A DNA stretch of 64,000 bases from Asticcacaulis sp. AND118 (GTDB taxonomy: Bacteria > Pseudomonadota > Alphaproteobacteria > Caulobacterales > Caulobacteraceae): positions 2,208,501-2,272,500 of the forward strand of contig NZ_CP084910.1 in assembly GCF_020535245.1 (NCBI RefSeq). The letters are read 5' to 3'. The notes under the pieces are model-generated. The model did not search any database. It was not told where the DNA came from and was given only the letters and a program-made list of their open reading frames with translations. Shown here one piece after another: positions 17,680 to 26,160 of the stretch. The translations under genes were made by a program, and so were the position numbers. The stretch's first letter is position 1; every line of letters begins with the position of its first letter.

Positions 17680-18780
17680 TTACAAAGCCAGTTGCGCCCA
17701 CAGCACCTTCGCCATCTCCGCAAACCGCTCCGCCACGGGGCCGTCGCGCAGCGGGTTGGCGCTGTCGGCAGCCTGACGCAGAGCCGGATCGAGCGGCACT
17801 TCGCCGAGGAAGGGGCGTTCCAGCGTCTCGGCCATCTTTTTCGCCCCGCCCCGACCGAAAATCTCGATCGGCGTGCCGTCGGCGCCCATGAAATAGGCCA
17901 TGTTCTCAACGATCCCCAGAACGGGAATTTGCGTCTTGTCGAACAGGGTCACGGCGCGGCGCGCATCGATCAGCGCCATGTCCTGCGGCGTGGACACGAC
18001 CACCGCCCCGTCGATCACCGTCTTCTGCGTCAGGGTCAGTTGCACGTCGCCCGTGCCCGGCGGCAGGTCGACGATCAGTACGTCGAGCGGTTGCGCCTGC
18101 GTCCCCCACTGGGTCTGGGTCAAAAGCTGGGTCAGGGCCTGCGACGCCATCGGCCCGCGCCAGATCATCGCCTGATCGGGATCGACCAGAAACCCGACCG
18201 AATTGACCTTCAGACCGAAGGCGAGCGGCGGCAGCATCTTCTTGTCTTCGCTGAACGAGGGCGGCGTATTGAGTCCCAGCATGACCGGCCCCGACGGCCC
18301 GTAGATATCCGCATCGAGCCAGCCGACATTAAGCCCCAGCGTCTTCAAACCGAGGGCCAGATTGAGCGACACGGTGGATTTGCCCACCCCGCCCTTGCCC
18401 GAACCGACAACGACGACGTGCTTCACATGATCCGGACGTGCCGTGGCCACCGGGGCCTTGGGTTTGCCCTGATCGGCGGCCTGCGGCGACAGCTTGGCCT
18501 GCGGACCAGGGCGTGGTGCATGCGGTTCCGCGACTTCGGCGGTCAGGACCACCTGCGCCTTTTCGATGCCGGGCAGGCTGTACAGCACGCCTTCGGCGGC
18601 CTCGCGCACCTGGGCGTAGCGTTCGACATCGGCCGCCGGCACCTCCAGCATGAAGCCCGCCCGCGTCGCCGACACGGTCAGGCCGCGCACCAGTCCCGCG
18701 GTGGTAAGGCCCTGCCCGCTCACCGGATCGATGATCGAATCCAGCGCGTCGAGTACCTGTTGCTTGTCGAGATCGGCCAT
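17680..18780 (-). CDS. apbC: Iron-sulfur cluster carrier ATPase, Mrp/ApbC family
   Basis: 366 residues: an N-terminal MIP18/DUF59-type domain (about 1-85), a Pro/Ala-rich linker, then a P-loop ATPase with the deviant Walker A GSGKGGVGKSTVSLNLA, DADIYGPSGP, LIVDLPPGTGD and VSTPQDMALID. Such proteins deliver Fe-S clusters. The CxxC that holds the bridging cluster in many homologs is missing; the segment reads ENMAYFMGADGTPIEIFG. I believe several alphaproteobacterial homologs also lack it. It is divergent from miaA, with a 71-base gap. Confidence 0.92.
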   Translation of the reverse strand: MADLDKQQVLDALDSIIDPVSGQGLTTAGLVRGLTVSATRAGFMLEVPAADVERYAQVREAAEGVLYSLPGIEKAQVVLTAEVAEPHAPRPGPQAKLSPQAADQGKPKAPVATARPDHVKHVVVVGSGKGGVGKSTVSLNLALGLKTLGLNVGWLDADIYGPSGPVMLGLNTPPSFSEDKKMLPPLAFGLKVNSVGFLVDPDQAMIWRGPMASQALTQLLTQTQWGTQAQPLDVLIVDLPPGTGDVQLTLTQKTVIDGAVVVSTPQDMALIDARRAVTLFDKTQIPVLGIVENMAYFMGADGTPIEIFGRGGAKKMAETLERPFLGEVPLDPALRQAADSANPLRDGPVAERFAEMAKVLWAQLAL

Positions 18781-18851
18781 AATTGTCTTTCGAATAACTG
18801 CTGTGCGCCCTATAGGCTCAAATAGGAACGAGACAACCCCTTTTGCAGACC

Positions 18852-19724
18852 ATGCCGACGCCTGAACCTCACATTCTGTTGCTGGGCGGCCCGACGGCGT
18901 CGGGCAAGACGGCGCGCGCGCTCGATTGGGCGGCGACGACCGGCGGGGTGATACTCAATGCCGATTCGATGCAGTTGTACGCCGACGTGCCGATCCTCAC
19001 CGCCCGCCCCGACGCGGCGGAAAGCGCGCAGGCCCGCCACGAACTGTACGGCTTTCTGTCGCCCGATCAGCAATGGTCGACCGGCGACTGGCTGCGCGCC
19101 GCCCAGCCCTTTATTGTGGCGGCGCTGAGTGGCGACACGCCGCTGTGCATCGTCGGCGGCACGGGGCTTTATTTCCTGACTCTGGTGCGCGGTCTGGCCG
19201 AAATCCCGCCGATAGACGATGAGGTGCGCGACCGCGCGCGCCGCACCTATGACGCACAGGGCGAGGCCTTGGTGCGCGAACACCTGCGCACGCTCGACCC
19301 GGTCACCGAGGCGCGACTGGCCCCCAACGACCGCCAGCGCCTGTGCCGCGCGCTGGAAGTGGTGTGGCAGACGGGCCGGTCCTTGAGCGACTGGCAGGCC
19401 GACACCTACCCCGTCCTGCCCGCAGGCCGTTACCGTTTCGACATCCTCAAGCCTGACCGCGACTGGCTCTATGACCGCTGCGACCGGCGTTTCGACCTGA
19501 TGCTGGAACGCGGCGCGCTGGACGAGGTTCGCGCCCTGATGGCCGCCGGGTTACAACCGGATTGGCCGATCCTGCGCGTGCTGGGTCTGCCGGAACTGTG
19601 GGCGCATCTGAAAGGCGAGATGACGCTCGACGCCGCCCGCGATCTGGCCAGGCAGAAGACCCGCAACTACGCCAAGCGCCAGACGACCTTCTTCGGTAAT
19701 CAGTTCATCTTGAACCATTCCTGA
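18852..19724 (+). CDS. miaA: tRNA dimethylallyltransferase
   Basis: Adds a dimethylallyl group to A37 of tRNAs that read codons starting with U. The 290-residue protein has P-loop GGPTASGKTARA, NADSMQLY (catalytic Asp), VGGTGLYFLTLVRG, the LAPNDRQRLCRALEV segment and the C-terminal QKTRNYAKRQTTFF. I chose ATG 18852 over a TTG nine bases upstream. A stretch of 244 bases without a gene separates it from the epimerase gene. Confidence 0.95.
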   Translation: MPTPEPHILLLGGPTASGKTARALDWAATTGGVILNADSMQLYADVPILTARPDAAESAQARHELYGFLSPDQQWSTGDWLRAAQPFIVAALSGDTPLCIVGGTGLYFLTLVRGLAEIPPIDDEVRDRARRTYDAQGEALVREHLRTLDPVTEARLAPNDRQRLCRALEVVWQTGRSLSDWQADTYPVLPAGRYRFDILKPDRDWLYDRCDRRFDLMLERGALDEVRALMAAGLQPDWPILRVLGLPELWAHLKGEMTLDAARDLARQKTRNYAKRQTTFFGNQFILNHS

Positions 19725-19828
19725 CTCCGGGCGCGACAACGCTTACCCTTGACCGGAGACCCGGCGCGTGAAAGCCCACCCGTGCGCGATAAATGAATAA
19801 CCGAAATCTCCGCCCCTGGTTTTTGTCA

Positions 19829-19892
19829 TATAATTTACGCCGCCGCATTTTTCCTATTGTCTGACTAAAAAGCAGGGTTTAATCAGACCCTG
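19829..19892 (+). promoter_or_regulatory. Possible promoter region of the aldose epimerase gene
   Basis: A TATAAT lies at 19829-19834 without a convincing -35. About 40 bases downstream, CAGGGT (19873-19878) and ACCCTG (19887-19892) form a 6-bp inverted repeat with an 8-base spacer. This could be an operator or a leader hairpin, about 80-95 bases before the ATG. Evidence is weak. Confidence 0.35.
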
Positions 19893-19968
19893 TGGCATAC
19901 GGCGTAACCGGTGCCAAAAAGATTACGGGAAACGCAAAAAGCTCTTTGATGGGAAAGGCCTGAAAGCC

Positions 19969-21120
19969 ATGAAATTCCGCACCTCCACGGCGCTCTGCGC
20001 CCTCATCATGACGCTTGCGGGCGTCAACATCGCCCACGCGGCCACCGCCACCAGCGAAACCTTCGGCAAGCTAGCCGACGGTGCCGAGGTCAAGGCCGTG
20101 GTGCTGAAGAATTCCAAAGGCGTTTCGGCCAAGGTCATCACCTATGGTGCCACCCTGCAATCCCTGTGGGCCCCGGACCGCGCCGGCAAAACGGCTGAAA
20201 TCACCATCGGCTACGACGACCTCAAGGGCTATGTCGAGACTCCGCAATATCTGGGCGTCACCGTCGGCCGCTACGCCAACCGCATCGCCAAGGGCAAGTT
20301 TACACTGGACGGCAAGGAATACAGCCTCGCCACCAACAATAACGGCAACCACCTGCACGGCGGCCTGAAGGGCTGGGACAAGGTCAACTGGACGCTCGCC
20401 TCGGTCAAGAGCGGCGGCAAGACCGGCGAAGCCTCGGCCACCTTCACCTACACCTCGCCCGACGGCGAGGAAGGCTACCCCGGCACGATGAAGGTCGAGG
20501 TCACCTATTCGCTCAGCGAAACCAACGACCTGACCATCAAGTACAAGGCCACGACCGACAAGCCGACCGTGGTCAACCTGACCAACCACGCCCTGTTCAA
20601 TCTGGGCGGCGTCGGTTCGGGCCGTTCGGCGCTCGACGCCTCGCTGCAACTCGAAGCCGACGGCTACCTGCCGACCAGCGACACCGCCATCCCGACCGGC
20701 AAGATCGCCCCGGTGAAAGGCACGCCGTTCGACTTCACCAAGCCCGCCGTGATCAACGACCGCGTGCGCGACGCCCGCGACCCCCAGATCCTCGTCGGCC
20801 TCGGCATCGACCACAACTACGTCCTGCGCGGCGGCGTGACCAAGACGCCGAAGCCCGCCGTCACCCTGATCGACGCCAAGTCGGGCCGCGGCCTGAAAAT
20901 CCTCACCACCGAGCCGGGCATCCAGATGTATACCGGCAACTTCCTCGACGGGAAGGTGCCGGGCCGTAACGGTCAGGTCACCCGCATGGGCGACGCCGTG
21001 GCCTTCGAAGCCCAGCACTTCCCCGACAGCCCCAACCAGCCTCAGTTCCCGACGACCCGTCTGAACCCCGGCGAAACCTACACCCAGACGACGGTCCACC
21101 ACATCTTCGTCGCCAAGTGA
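19969..21120 (+). CDS. Aldose 1-epimerase with signal peptide
   Basis: A 383-residue GalM-family enzyme that interconverts alpha and beta anomers of aldoses. It starts with a Sec signal peptide (MKFRTSTALCALIMTLAGVNIAHA), so it acts in the periplasm. Family motifs: VITYGATLQSL, YVETPQYLGVTVGRYANRIAKG, NNNGNHLHGG (His), PTVVNLTNHALFNLGG (His of the active site), DHNYVLR and the C-terminal catalytic region with NQPQFPTTRLNPGETY. It is followed by a strong hairpin and then xylD, suggesting a shared role in sugar use. Confidence 0.93.
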   Translation: MKFRTSTALCALIMTLAGVNIAHAATATSETFGKLADGAEVKAVVLKNSKGVSAKVITYGATLQSLWAPDRAGKTAEITIGYDDLKGYVETPQYLGVTVGRYANRIAKGKFTLDGKEYSLATNNNGNHLHGGLKGWDKVNWTLASVKSGGKTGEASATFTYTSPDGEEGYPGTMKVEVTYSLSETNDLTIKYKATTDKPTVVNLTNHALFNLGGVGSGRSALDASLQLEADGYLPTSDTAIPTGKIAPVKGTPFDFTKPAVINDRVRDARDPQILVGLGIDHNYVLRGGVTKTPKPAVTLIDAKSGRGLKILTTEPGIQMYTGNFLDGKVPGRNGQVTRMGDAVAFEAQHFPDSPNQPQFPTTRLNPGETYTQTTVHHIFVAK

Positions 21121-21122
21121 TT

Positions 21123-21162
21123 TCAATGACGCTTCCGCTGCCTTGAGCGGAAGCGTCATTGA
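21123..21162 (+). terminator. Long hairpin after the epimerase gene
   Basis: A perfect 17-bp stem (21123-21139 with 21146-21162; TCAATGACGCTTCCGCT and its complement) with a six-base loop starts directly after the stop codon. There is no clean T-run, so it may stabilise the mRNA end or pause polymerase rather than terminate fully. Confidence 0.65.
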
Positions 21163-21228
21163 GCTATTGTTCGTCGCGTCCTCCGGCTCAATCCGGCAGG
21201 CGCTTTAAAAGTAAAGACCCACACACCG

Positions 21229-23040
21229 ATGTCCGACAGCCGCCTCCCCCGCTCCAAGACCAAGCTCCGCTCGCGCGCCTGGTTCGACAATCCCGAAAAC
21301 GCCGACATGACCGCGCTCTATCTTGAGCGCTACATGAACTTCGGCCTGTCGCTGGAGGAACTGCAGTCGGACAAGCCGATCATCGGCATCGCCCAGACCG
21401 GTTCGGACCTCAGCCCGTGCAACCGCCACCACCTTGAACTGGCCAAGCAGATCCGCGACGGCATTATCGCTTCGGGCGGCATCCCGCTGGAATTCCCGGT
21501 CCACCCGATTCAGGAAACGGGCAAGCGCCCGACCGCCGGCCTCGACCGTAACCTGGCCTATCTCGGCCTCGTCGAAGTCATCTACGGCTACCCGCTGGAC
21601 GGCGTGGTGCTGACCATCGGCTGCGACAAGACGACCCCGGCCTGCCTGATGGCCGCCGCCACCGTGAACATCCCCGCGATCGCCCTCAGCGTCGGGCCCA
21701 TGCTCAACGGCTGGTACAAGGGCGAGCGCACCGGTTCGGGCACCATCGTGTGGAAGGCCCGCGAACTGCTGGCCGCCGGCGAGATCGACTATCAGGGCTT
21801 CATCAAGCTCGTGGCCTCTTCGGCCCCGTCGACCGGCTACTGCAACACCATGGGCACGGCGACGACCATGAACAGCCTGGCCGAAGCGCTGGGTATGCAA
21901 CTCCCCTATTCGGCCGCCATCCCGGCCCCGCACCGCGACCGTCAGGAATGCGCCTACCGCACCGGCAAGCGTATCGTCGACATGGTCCACGAAGACCTGA
22001 AGCCCTCGGACATCCTGACCAAAGAGGCCTTTATCAACGCCATCCGCGTCAATTCGGCCATCGGCGGCTCGACCAACGCCCCGATCCACCTCAACGCCTT
22101 GGCCCGCCACATCGGCGTGGAACTGAAGGTCGAGGAATGGCAGCAGTACGGCGAAGAGGTGCCGCTGCTGGTCAACCTGATGCCCGCCGGTGAATATCTC
22201 GGCGAAGACTACCACCACGCCGGCGGCGTCCCCGCCGTCGTGGGTCAGCTCATAAAGCAGGGCCTGATCTACGAGAACGCCCTGACCGTCAACGGCAAGA
22301 CCATCGGCGAAAACTGCCGCAACGCCATCATCGAGGACGAGCGCGTCATCCGCCCGTTCGAGCAGCCGCTCAAGCTGGCCGCCGGCTTCCGCGTCCTGTC
22401 GGGCAACCTGTTCGACTCGGCCGTCATGAAGGTCTCTGTCATCTCGCCTGAGTTCCGTGAACGCTACCTGTCCGATCCGGCCTCGCCCAACGCCTTCACC
22501 GGCCGCGCCATCGTCTTCGACGGTCCGGAAGACTATCACCACCGCATCGACGACGAGTCGCTCGCCATCGACGAACACTGCATCCTGTTCATGCGCGGCG
22601 CGGGCCCCATCGGTTATCCGGGCGCCGCCGAAGTCGTCAACATGCGCGCGCCGAACTACCTGCTGAAGCGCGGCGTCACCTCGCTGGCCTGCATCGGCGA
22701 CGGTCGTCAGTCGGGTACGTCGGGGTCGCCCTCCATCCTCAACGCCTCCCCGGAAGCCGCGGCGGGCGGCAACCTCGCCATCCTGAAAACGGGCGATATG
22801 GTGCGCGTCGATCTCAACGCCAACACCGTCAACGTACAGATCTCGGACGCCGAAATCGCCGAGCGCCGCGCCGCCCTCGAAGCCGCCGGCGGCTTCCAGT
22901 ACCCGGCGCACCAGACGCCGTGGCAGGAAATGCAGCGTGGCGTCGTCGGTCAGATGGGTTCGGGGATGGTGCTCGAAAACGCCGTCAAGTATCAGCGCAT
23001 CGCTCAGGTAGGTGTCGGCGTTCCGCGCGACAACCACTAG
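21229..23040 (+). CDS. xylD: D-xylonate/L-arabinonate dehydratase (IlvD/EDD family)
   Basis: 603 residues, very similar in layout to Caulobacter XylD. It dehydrates D-xylonate to 2-keto-3-deoxy-xylonate in the oxidative (Weimberg) pentose pathway. Three cluster-binding Cys are in context: Cys64 (SDLSPCNRH), Cys132 (IGCDKTTPA) and Cys205 (GYCNTMGTA). Other motifs are VGSGT-like [29 protein letters not shown] and [19 protein letters not shown]. The end HRDNH-like PRDNH also fits. L-arabinonate or another sugar acid is an alternative substrate. The neighbouring aldose epimerase supports a sugar role; other xyl genes are not in this window. Confidence 0.88.
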   Translation: MSDSRLPRSKTKLRSRAWFDNPENADMTALYLERYMNFGLSLEELQSDKPIIGIAQTGSDLSPCNRHHLELAKQIRDGIIASGGIPLEFPVHPIQETGKRPTAGLDRNLAYLGLVEVIYGYPLDGVVLTIGCDKTTPACLMAAATVNIPAIALSVGPMLNGWYKGERTGSGTIVWKARELLAAGEIDYQGFIKLVASSAPSTGYCNTMGTATTMNSLAEALGMQLPYSAAIPAPHRDRQECAYRTGKRIVDMVHEDLKPSDILTKEAFINAIRVNSAIGGSTNAPIHLNALARHIGVELKVEEWQQYGEEVPLLVNLMPAGEYLGEDYHHAGGVPAVVGQLIKQGLIYENALTVNGKTIGENCRNAIIEDERVIRPFEQPLKLAAGFRVLSGNLFDSAVMKVSVISPEFRERYLSDPASPNAFTGRAIVFDGPEDYHHRIDDESLAIDEHCILFMRGAGPIGYPGAAEVVNMRAPNYLLKRGVTSLACIGDGRQSGTSGSPSILNASPEAAAGGNLAILKTGDMVRVDLNANTVNVQISDAEIAERRAALEAAGGFQYPAHQTPWQEMQRGVVGQMGSGMVLENAVKYQRIAQVGVGVPRDNH

Positions 23041-23092
23041 GCTTGAAGGTTCGCAGGGGCACCGTCCCCGCACCCGATACCGGGAACAAAAA

Positions 23093-23121
23093 AACCGCCG
23101 GAGTTTCCCACTCCGGCGGTT
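23093..23121 (+). terminator. Intrinsic terminator after xylD
   Basis: AACCGCCGGAG (23093-23103) pairs with CTCCGGCGGTT (23111-23121); T-rich sequence follows and an A-run precedes, so it may work in both directions. Confidence 0.85.
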
Positions 23122-23146
23122 TATTCGTTTCACTTCTATCATAGCT

Positions 23147-23325
23147 CCCCACCTCCGGTGGGGAGGGGGACCGCACGAGCGAACGTAGTGAGTGAGATGT
23201 GGGGGTGGGGGTTCTTGCTGATTGACAACACACAAAGCGGGTTGACGTATTTAAAGACACCCCACCACCATCTTCGCTGCGCTCGACGGTCCCCCTCCCC
23301 GCACTTCGTGCAGGGAGGTATAAGT
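23147..23325. repeat. Intergenic mosaic palindrome, family C
   Basis: CTCCCCACCTCCGGTGGGGAG hairpin at the left, GGGACCGCACGAGC...GTGAGATGTGGGGGTGGGG arm, a spacer, then CCCCACCACCATCTTCGC...GGTCCCCCTCCCCGC and a terminal GCACTTCGTGC hairpin. It lies between the xylD terminator and a decayed region. Confidence 0.78.
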
Positions 23326-23329
23326 AAAA

Positions 23330-23515
23330 TCACTCCGCCACCTGCACCACCGCCAGCACCTGACTATGCAAAGCCAGCGGCATCCGCGCCAAAACCGCGA
23401 ACAGGGCAAGCATGGACCCGATCATGGTGGCGATGGCCGAAGCCCGGCGCTCCGCCGGCACCACCCGCGCCGTCATCAGCAATCCGTAATTGGCCGCCAC
23501 CGCACAGGCGATATT
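23330..23515 (-). pseudogene. Fragment of a major facilitator superfamily transporter
   Basis: In one open minus-strand frame of 62 codons ending in TGA at 23330, the peptide NIACAVAANYGLLMTARVV and ERRASAIATMIGSMLALFAV resembles the part of an MFS permease around its early helices, yet a stop follows soon after, and no start or further helices are found. It is best read as a decayed internal piece. No intact copy lies nearby. Confidence 0.45.
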
Positions 23516-23550
23516 GCAGATTGTGCCGCACGAGATCGTCCGGGTGCAGC

Positions 23551-23853
23551 GGCTGGCCGTTTCGCGTCGATGGCGAGGTACGCGAATATCCCGTCACCGG
23601 CAATCTGAAGATCAGCGACGGCGAAAGCCTGCTGGCCACGGTTCTGGATGGGCTCGGACTGGCCTATATGGCCGATTTCATGGTCCGCGACGACATCGCC
23701 GCCGGACGGCTGGTGTCCGTACTCGATGCCTTCAACACCGGTGAAACAGAGGAAATGCACGCCGTCTGGCTGGGTCAGGGCCGGCAGACCCATATGCCGG
23801 GCCGCATCCGCGTCTTTCTCGACTTCCTGAGCGAACGCATAGTCTTCACCTGA
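23551..23853 (+). pseudogene. C-terminal fragment of a LysR family regulator
   Basis: The frame encodes the end of a LysR substrate-binding domain: WPFRVDGEVREYPVTGNL, ISDGESLLATVLDGLGLAY, DDIAAGRLVSVLDAF and the terminal MPGRIRVFLDFLSERIV. The whole N-terminal half, including the helix-turn-helix, is absent. Directly upstream, the minus strand of 23520-23555 encodes QPLHPDDLVRHN, a motif that normally precedes this region in LysR proteins, so a small inversion may have happened. Confidence 0.65.
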
Positions 23854-24011
23854 CAAGTTTTTCGGCGCCACATGTCGAATACGCGCAAAATAATACCGCG
23901 CGCACCGCTTTACCTCCGAACATTTTTCGCGAGGCTCTTAAAGTAAACGTGATTTTTACATTTGGATACCTAGATGTAGAGACAGTACGCTCCTTTTCAT
24001 CGGTGCCGCCA

Positions 24012-24854
24012 ATGTCGATTCGCCTGCGCCTCATGGCCCTGATTGCTTCCTTCGGTGTCATGTCCCTTATCATAACCGGTCTGGCGCTGATGTCGCTGCA
24101 ACGGTACAAAACCATGATGGGAGAATATGGCGCGGCCTATGAACATGCCTACGACATCCAGCGGATGAACTATCTGGTCAGCAATGTCGTGATGGAATCG
24201 CGCGGCGTCTATATCGCCCAAAGCCCCGCCGAAGCCCGCACCTACGCCCGCAACCTCTCGCACAATCTTGATGCCTTTCAGAACGCGCTGGGCGTCTGGC
24301 AGCGGTCAGACAACCCCGAAGCCCGCCGGCGCTACGCCACCATCGCGCCGGCCGCACGAGACTTCATCAATATCCGCCGGGAACTGGTGAGACTGGCCGA
24401 AGCCGGCCAACAAGCCGAAGCCATGGCGCTGGGCATCTCCAGCCGTCAGGACCGTATCCGTCTTCAGGAGCGGCTGGACCTGCTGGTGACCGAAGCGCGC
24501 AGAGATCTGACCCGCACGCAGGCTCAGGCCGCCGCCTTTTCAGAAAAACGGGGTCAGACCTTTCTGATCGTCGCTCTCCTGTCCATCGCCAGCATTGTCG
24601 GCGTCTCCACCTGGCTGATCCTGCACTTCATCACCCGCCCGCTGCGCCAGGTCGCCGGCACCATTATCGGCCTGTCGGAAGGCAAGCTCGACACCCCCGT
24701 GCCTGAAAGCCAGGGCAAGGACGAGATGGCCGACGTGTGGCGGGCGCTGGCGCGCCTCAAGGCCCACGCTATCGAGGCCGAGAAGATCGTCGAAGCCCAG
24801 CGCGAAACCGAACGTCAGCAGGCGCTGGAAGCCCGTCAACTCATTCTGGATTAA
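24012..24854 (+). CDS. Chemoreceptor-like membrane protein with HAMP but no signalling domain
   Basis: 280 residues. A short cytoplasmic start (MSIRLR), TM1 (about 8-28), a helical periplasmic region of about 155 residues rich in Ala/Arg (four-helix-bundle type), TM2 (about 187-210), then a HAMP domain (TRPLRQVAGTIIGLSEGKLDTPV ... DEMADVWRALARLKAH) and a short coiled coil ending ARQLILD. No methyl-accepting, kinase or cyclase domain follows; the stop overlaps that of the convergent regulator. It could be a truncated chemoreceptor or a stand-alone sensor that works by partner binding. Start chosen at ATG 24012, just before TM1. Confidence 0.8.
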   Translation: MSIRLRLMALIASFGVMSLIITGLALMSLQRYKTMMGEYGAAYEHAYDIQRMNYLVSNVVMESRGVYIAQSPAEARTYARNLSHNLDAFQNALGVWQRSDNPEARRRYATIAPAARDFINIRRELVRLAEAGQQAEAMALGISSRQDRIRLQERLDLLVTEARRDLTRTQAQAAAFSEKRGQTFLIVALLSIASIVGVSTWLILHFITRPLRQVAGTIIGLSEGKLDTPVPESQGKDEMADVWRALARLKAHAIEAEKIVEAQRETERQQALEARQLILD

Positions 24855-25894
24855 ACCGTCTTACGGTAAATCGTCGAGCGGTGGATGCCGAGCGCCCGCG
24901 CCGCCGCGCTGACATTGCCCCCGTGGGCCTCCAGCGCCCGGCGGATGGCGGCGGTTTCCACATCGTCCAGCCGCCCTTCGGCCAATACAGGCCCCGCGCC
25001 GTCTCCATCGCAGCGCGCATGATAGACCCGGCCTTCGTGGTCGCGCAGTTGCGATGCCCCGGGATTTAAGCCGCCCCCCGCTGTCGTGACATCGAACAAC
25101 TCGTCGAAGCGCAGGCGGTCGAGATCGTCCCAGTTGCGCCCCATGAGCGACAGGCCGCGCCGGTTGGCGGCGACCACCACATTATCCCGAAAGACCAGTA
25201 TGCCCTCGCGCGCCGCCCCCAGCAGACTGGAATCGCTGTGGAAGCGCAGGGTCTGGCACGCCTCGAAGCCCTCGCGAAACAGACGATGCTCGATCTGCTC
25301 GACCGCCAGCCGCATCAGGCCCAGCATATGCGCGCCCTGCACGCTGGCCGGGGTCGAAATGTCGAGCACCCCCAGCACCGCCCCGCGCGGATCGATGATC
25401 GGCGTCGCGGCGCAGCTTAAGACCTTATGCGCCTGAAAATAATGCTCGGCGCCGTTGACCGCCACCGGCCGGCGTTCGGCGATGGCCGTGCCGATGGCGT
25501 TGGTGCCGGTGCCGTCCTCGCTCCACAGGACGCCGGGGCGCAGCGCCACCTCCGCCGCCTTGCCCGCAAAGCCGGCATCCCCCACCGCGTCGAGGATTTC
25601 ACCGCGCGCATTGGTCAGGATGACGATGCCCGAAAGCTCGCGCGCCTCGGCGTGCAGAGCATCCAGCTCCGGCCGCGAAATACGCCGCAGCGCCTCATGC
25701 TTTTCATGCAGTTGCCGCACATCGGTGACGGACGGTGCTTCGGTGCGCGGATCGGCGGCGGCGTTCAGGCCCATATCGGCGCAGCGTATCCACGAGCGCA
25801 GGATGGCGTGACCGACCTGATCGACAGGCAGGCTGCGCTGTTCGAAAAACGCCTTTCGCGCCGCTTCGACGCGGGCCGGATCGGTCTGGGTCAT
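24851..25894 (-). CDS. AcoR-like transcriptional regulator, GAF plus Fis-type HTH, no AAA+ domain
   Basis: 347 residues. An N-terminal region typical of AcoR (ILRSWIRCADMGLNAAADPR), a GAF domain (about 75-205: LSGIVILTNARGEIL, GTNAIGTAI, LSCAATPIIDPRGAVLGVLDIS), a PAS-like linker, and a C-terminal Fis-type helix-turn-helix (DVETAAIRRALEAHGGNVSAAARALGIHRSTIYRK). The central AAA+ ATPase of sigma-54 activators is absent, so it cannot remodel sigma-54 polymerase. It faces the aldehyde dehydrogenase gene across an intergenic region with paired palindromes and probably controls it. Confidence 0.9.
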   Translation of the reverse strand: MTQTDPARVEAARKAFFEQRSLPVDQVGHAILRSWIRCADMGLNAAADPRTEAPSVTDVRQLHEKHEALRRISRPELDALHAEARELSGIVILTNARGEILDAVGDAGFAGKAAEVALRPGVLWSEDGTGTNAIGTAIAERRPVAVNGAEHYFQAHKVLSCAATPIIDPRGAVLGVLDISTPASVQGAHMLGLMRLAVEQIEHRLFREGFEACQTLRFHSDSSLLGAAREGILVFRDNVVVAANRRGLSLMGRNWDDLDRLRFDELFDVTTAGGGLNPGASQLRDHEGRVYHARCDGDGAGPVLAEGRLDDVETAAIRRALEAHGGNVSAAARALGIHRSTIYRKTV

Positions 25895-25956
25895 CGTTTC
25901 CTGCCATCTTTATCGCTCTTGCCGTCATTATGCGCCCGCTTTGCGGCCCTGTCATC

Positions 25957-26003
25957 TGTCGCAGAATGCGACACGGGCGCGCGGTCTGATGCAGGCTGCG
26001 ACA
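25957..26003. promoter_or_regulatory. Paired operator sites for the AcoR-like regulator
   Basis: TGTCGCA GAA TGCGACA (25957-25973) is a perfect 7-3-7 palindrome. A second, imperfect copy, TGATGCA GGC TGCGACA, lies at 25987-26003. Their centres are 30 bases apart, about three helical turns, as expected for cooperative binding of a Fis-type regulator. They sit between the divergent regulator and aldehyde dehydrogenase genes. Confidence 0.65.
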
Positions 26004-26115
26004 GCAAGGGTTTTCACGGTTTCACAATGCGCGTGATGCTGCGCCGCGTCATGGCGGTCATGACTTTACGCCCCCTCGCCCGCGGGCGCAGGCTGGCGGT
26101 CTCAGGGGGCAACCG

Positions 26116-26147
26116 CCCAAAGGGTCAGACTCCCAAAGGGTCAGACT
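26116..26147 (+). repeat. 16-bp exact tandem duplication before the aldehyde dehydrogenase start
   Basis: CCCAAAGGGTCAGACT occurs twice without gap (26116-26131, 26132-26147), followed by a partial copy (AAGGATCAGAC) that ends at the start codon. The AAGG of the partial copy may be the Shine-Dalgarno sequence. Confidence 0.8.
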
Positions 26148-26160
26148 AAGGATCAGACAA

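Noticed and set aside
21205-23235. Long minus-strand open frame (676 codons) opposite xylD
   Set aside because: It mirrors the codon structure of xylD, has low-complexity composition and no family pattern; it is an antisense shadow in GC-rich DNA.
23158-23550. N-terminal 130 codons of the frame that runs into the LysR fragment
   Set aside because: This part is Pro/Arg/Ser-rich translation of the family C repeat and of antisense MFS sequence, not protein-like.
26000-26160. Sigma-54 (-24/-12) promoter before the aldehyde dehydrogenase gene
   Set aside because: No GG-N10-GC pair in the right context was found, and the regulator lacks the AAA+ domain needed for sigma-54 activation.
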